DNA of 21,524 bases, taken from NCBI GenBank assembly GCA_934190685.1, contig CAKPTK010000024.1, positions 1-21,524 on the forward strand, written 5' to 3'. Position 1 is the stretch's first letter, and each line of letters opens with the position of its first letter. This document shows positions 21,280 to 21,524 of the stretch, in pieces. The translations under genes were made by a program, and so were the position numbers. Under the pieces are notes generated by a model. The model made no database searches, was not told the origin of the DNA, and saw only the letters and a program-made list of their open reading frames with translations. This DNA is from an uncultured Prevotella sp. GTDB taxonomy: Bacteria; Bacteroidota; Bacteroidia; Bacteroidales; Bacteroidaceae.

Positions 21280-21322
21280 AGGGCAGTATCCTTGCCAAGG
21301 ATACTGCCCTCGGTTCTTTTTG
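21280..21322 (+). terminator. Rho-independent terminator of the M16 gene
   Basis: GGGCAGTATCCTT (21281-21293) pairs perfectly with AAGGATACTGCCC (21297-21309) around a 3-nt loop, followed by TCGGTTCTTTTTGG. This 13-bp stem with a U tail lies 26 bp after the stop. Confidence 0.9.
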
Positions 21323-21328
21323 GAATTT

Positions 21329-21410
21329 AGTGGCATCCTAACGACCTGTTAATGGCACACTAACGACCTGTTAATGGCACACTAACGACCTGTTAATGGC
21401 ACACTAACGA
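21329..21410. repeat. 22-bp direct tandem repeat, three perfect copies
   Basis: Units at 21339-21360, 21361-21382 and 21383-21404 are identical and begin TAACGACCTGTTAATGG. A half copy with two changes (21329-21338) precedes them and a 6-base start of a fourth (21405-21410) follows. There are no spacers, so this is not a CRISPR array. The unit length is not a multiple of three, which argues against coding. Confidence 0.9.
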
Positions 21411-21412
21411 AC

Positions 21413-21430
21413 TTTTCACCGCGGTGAAAA
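21413..21430. repeat. 18-bp perfect palindrome TTTTCACCGCGGTGAAAA
   Basis: The arms TTTTCACCG and CGGTGAAAA are exact inverted copies with no spacer. It directly follows the 22-bp repeats. Downstream of it (21431-21524) I see no gene start, RNA or further repeat. It could be a regulator binding site or part of a dispersed repeat. Confidence 0.7.
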
Positions 21431-21524
21431 TCCGCTTACTCGCCCTTTTCTCCATCGTTATCCCGTCGAGAATGGATGGTGAAGAAAAAGAGTAATTGTA
21501 AGTGTAAAGATAGTTCTGCAACAC

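Noticed and set aside
21339..21404. CRISPR array
   Set aside because: Units are directly adjacent with no spacers and there are no cas genes in the window.
21393..21524. Minus-strand frame open from the right edge for 43 codons
   Set aside because: It ends inside the 22-bp repeats and passes through the palindrome; the composition looks like chance translation, and no family was recognised.

Overview
The window looks like chromosomal DNA from a member of the Bacteroidales, most likely a Prevotella-type species. Three things point there: (i) nearly every gene with an intergenic start is preceded by the Bacteroidota -7 promoter element TAnnTTTG, often with TTTG/TTG 19-20 nt upstream, and Shine-Dalgarno sequences are weak or absent; (ii) there are two TonB-dependent outer-membrane receptors; (iii) it carries the Bacteroidota thiamine-uptake pair (receptor plus PnuT) under a TPP riboswitch and a DUF4954 protein, a family I know from Bacteroidota. 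Everything here was read by eye; no database search was run.

Layout. 1-60: start of an XRE-type regulator running off the left edge (- strand), followed by about 310 bp of AT-rich non-coding DNA with TTGCCAAC inverted repeats. 371-494: tRNA-Leu (anticodon UAG) with its own promoter and terminator (- strand). 619-1248: exported YiiX-type NlpC/P60-like cysteine hydrolase (+), whose end overlaps the end of a BtuB-like TonB receptor (1238-3340, -). That receptor is divergent from a bile acid:sodium symporter (BASS) family transporter (3449-4408, +) across a perfect inverted repeat containing both -7 boxes. 4409-4591: non-coding DNA with a possible small RNA. 4669-7806: thiamine operon on the - strand (TPP riboswitch, thiamine TonB receptor, PnuT). 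7879-8565: TrmO tRNA methyltransferase (-), divergent from an OPT-family oligopeptide transporter (8653-10644, +). 10645-11156: a 510-bp non-coding stretch with a second possible small RNA and a tandem 66-bp repeat that supplies three copies of a -7 promoter box before hflX. 11157-14234: hflX plus a DUF4954 beta-helix protein, apparently one operon. 14223-14708: GNAT acetyltransferase (-). 14778-18047: a large exported protein with two TldD/PmbA halves (-), divergent from an exported two-half M16 zinc protease (18345-21254, +). 21255-21524: strong terminator, three perfect 22-bp tandem repeats and an 18-bp palindrome.

Most genes are ordinary housekeeping and nutrient-uptake functions: TonB-dependent import of thiamine and of an unidentified small ligand, peptide uptake, tRNA modification and ribosome rescue. 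The parts most worth a second look are the tandem promoter repeat before hflX, the single-chain TldD/TldE-like exported protein paired with an M16 protease, the two possible small RNAs, and the repeat cluster at the right end. I see no CRISPR array, transposase, integrase, rRNA or obvious defence system.
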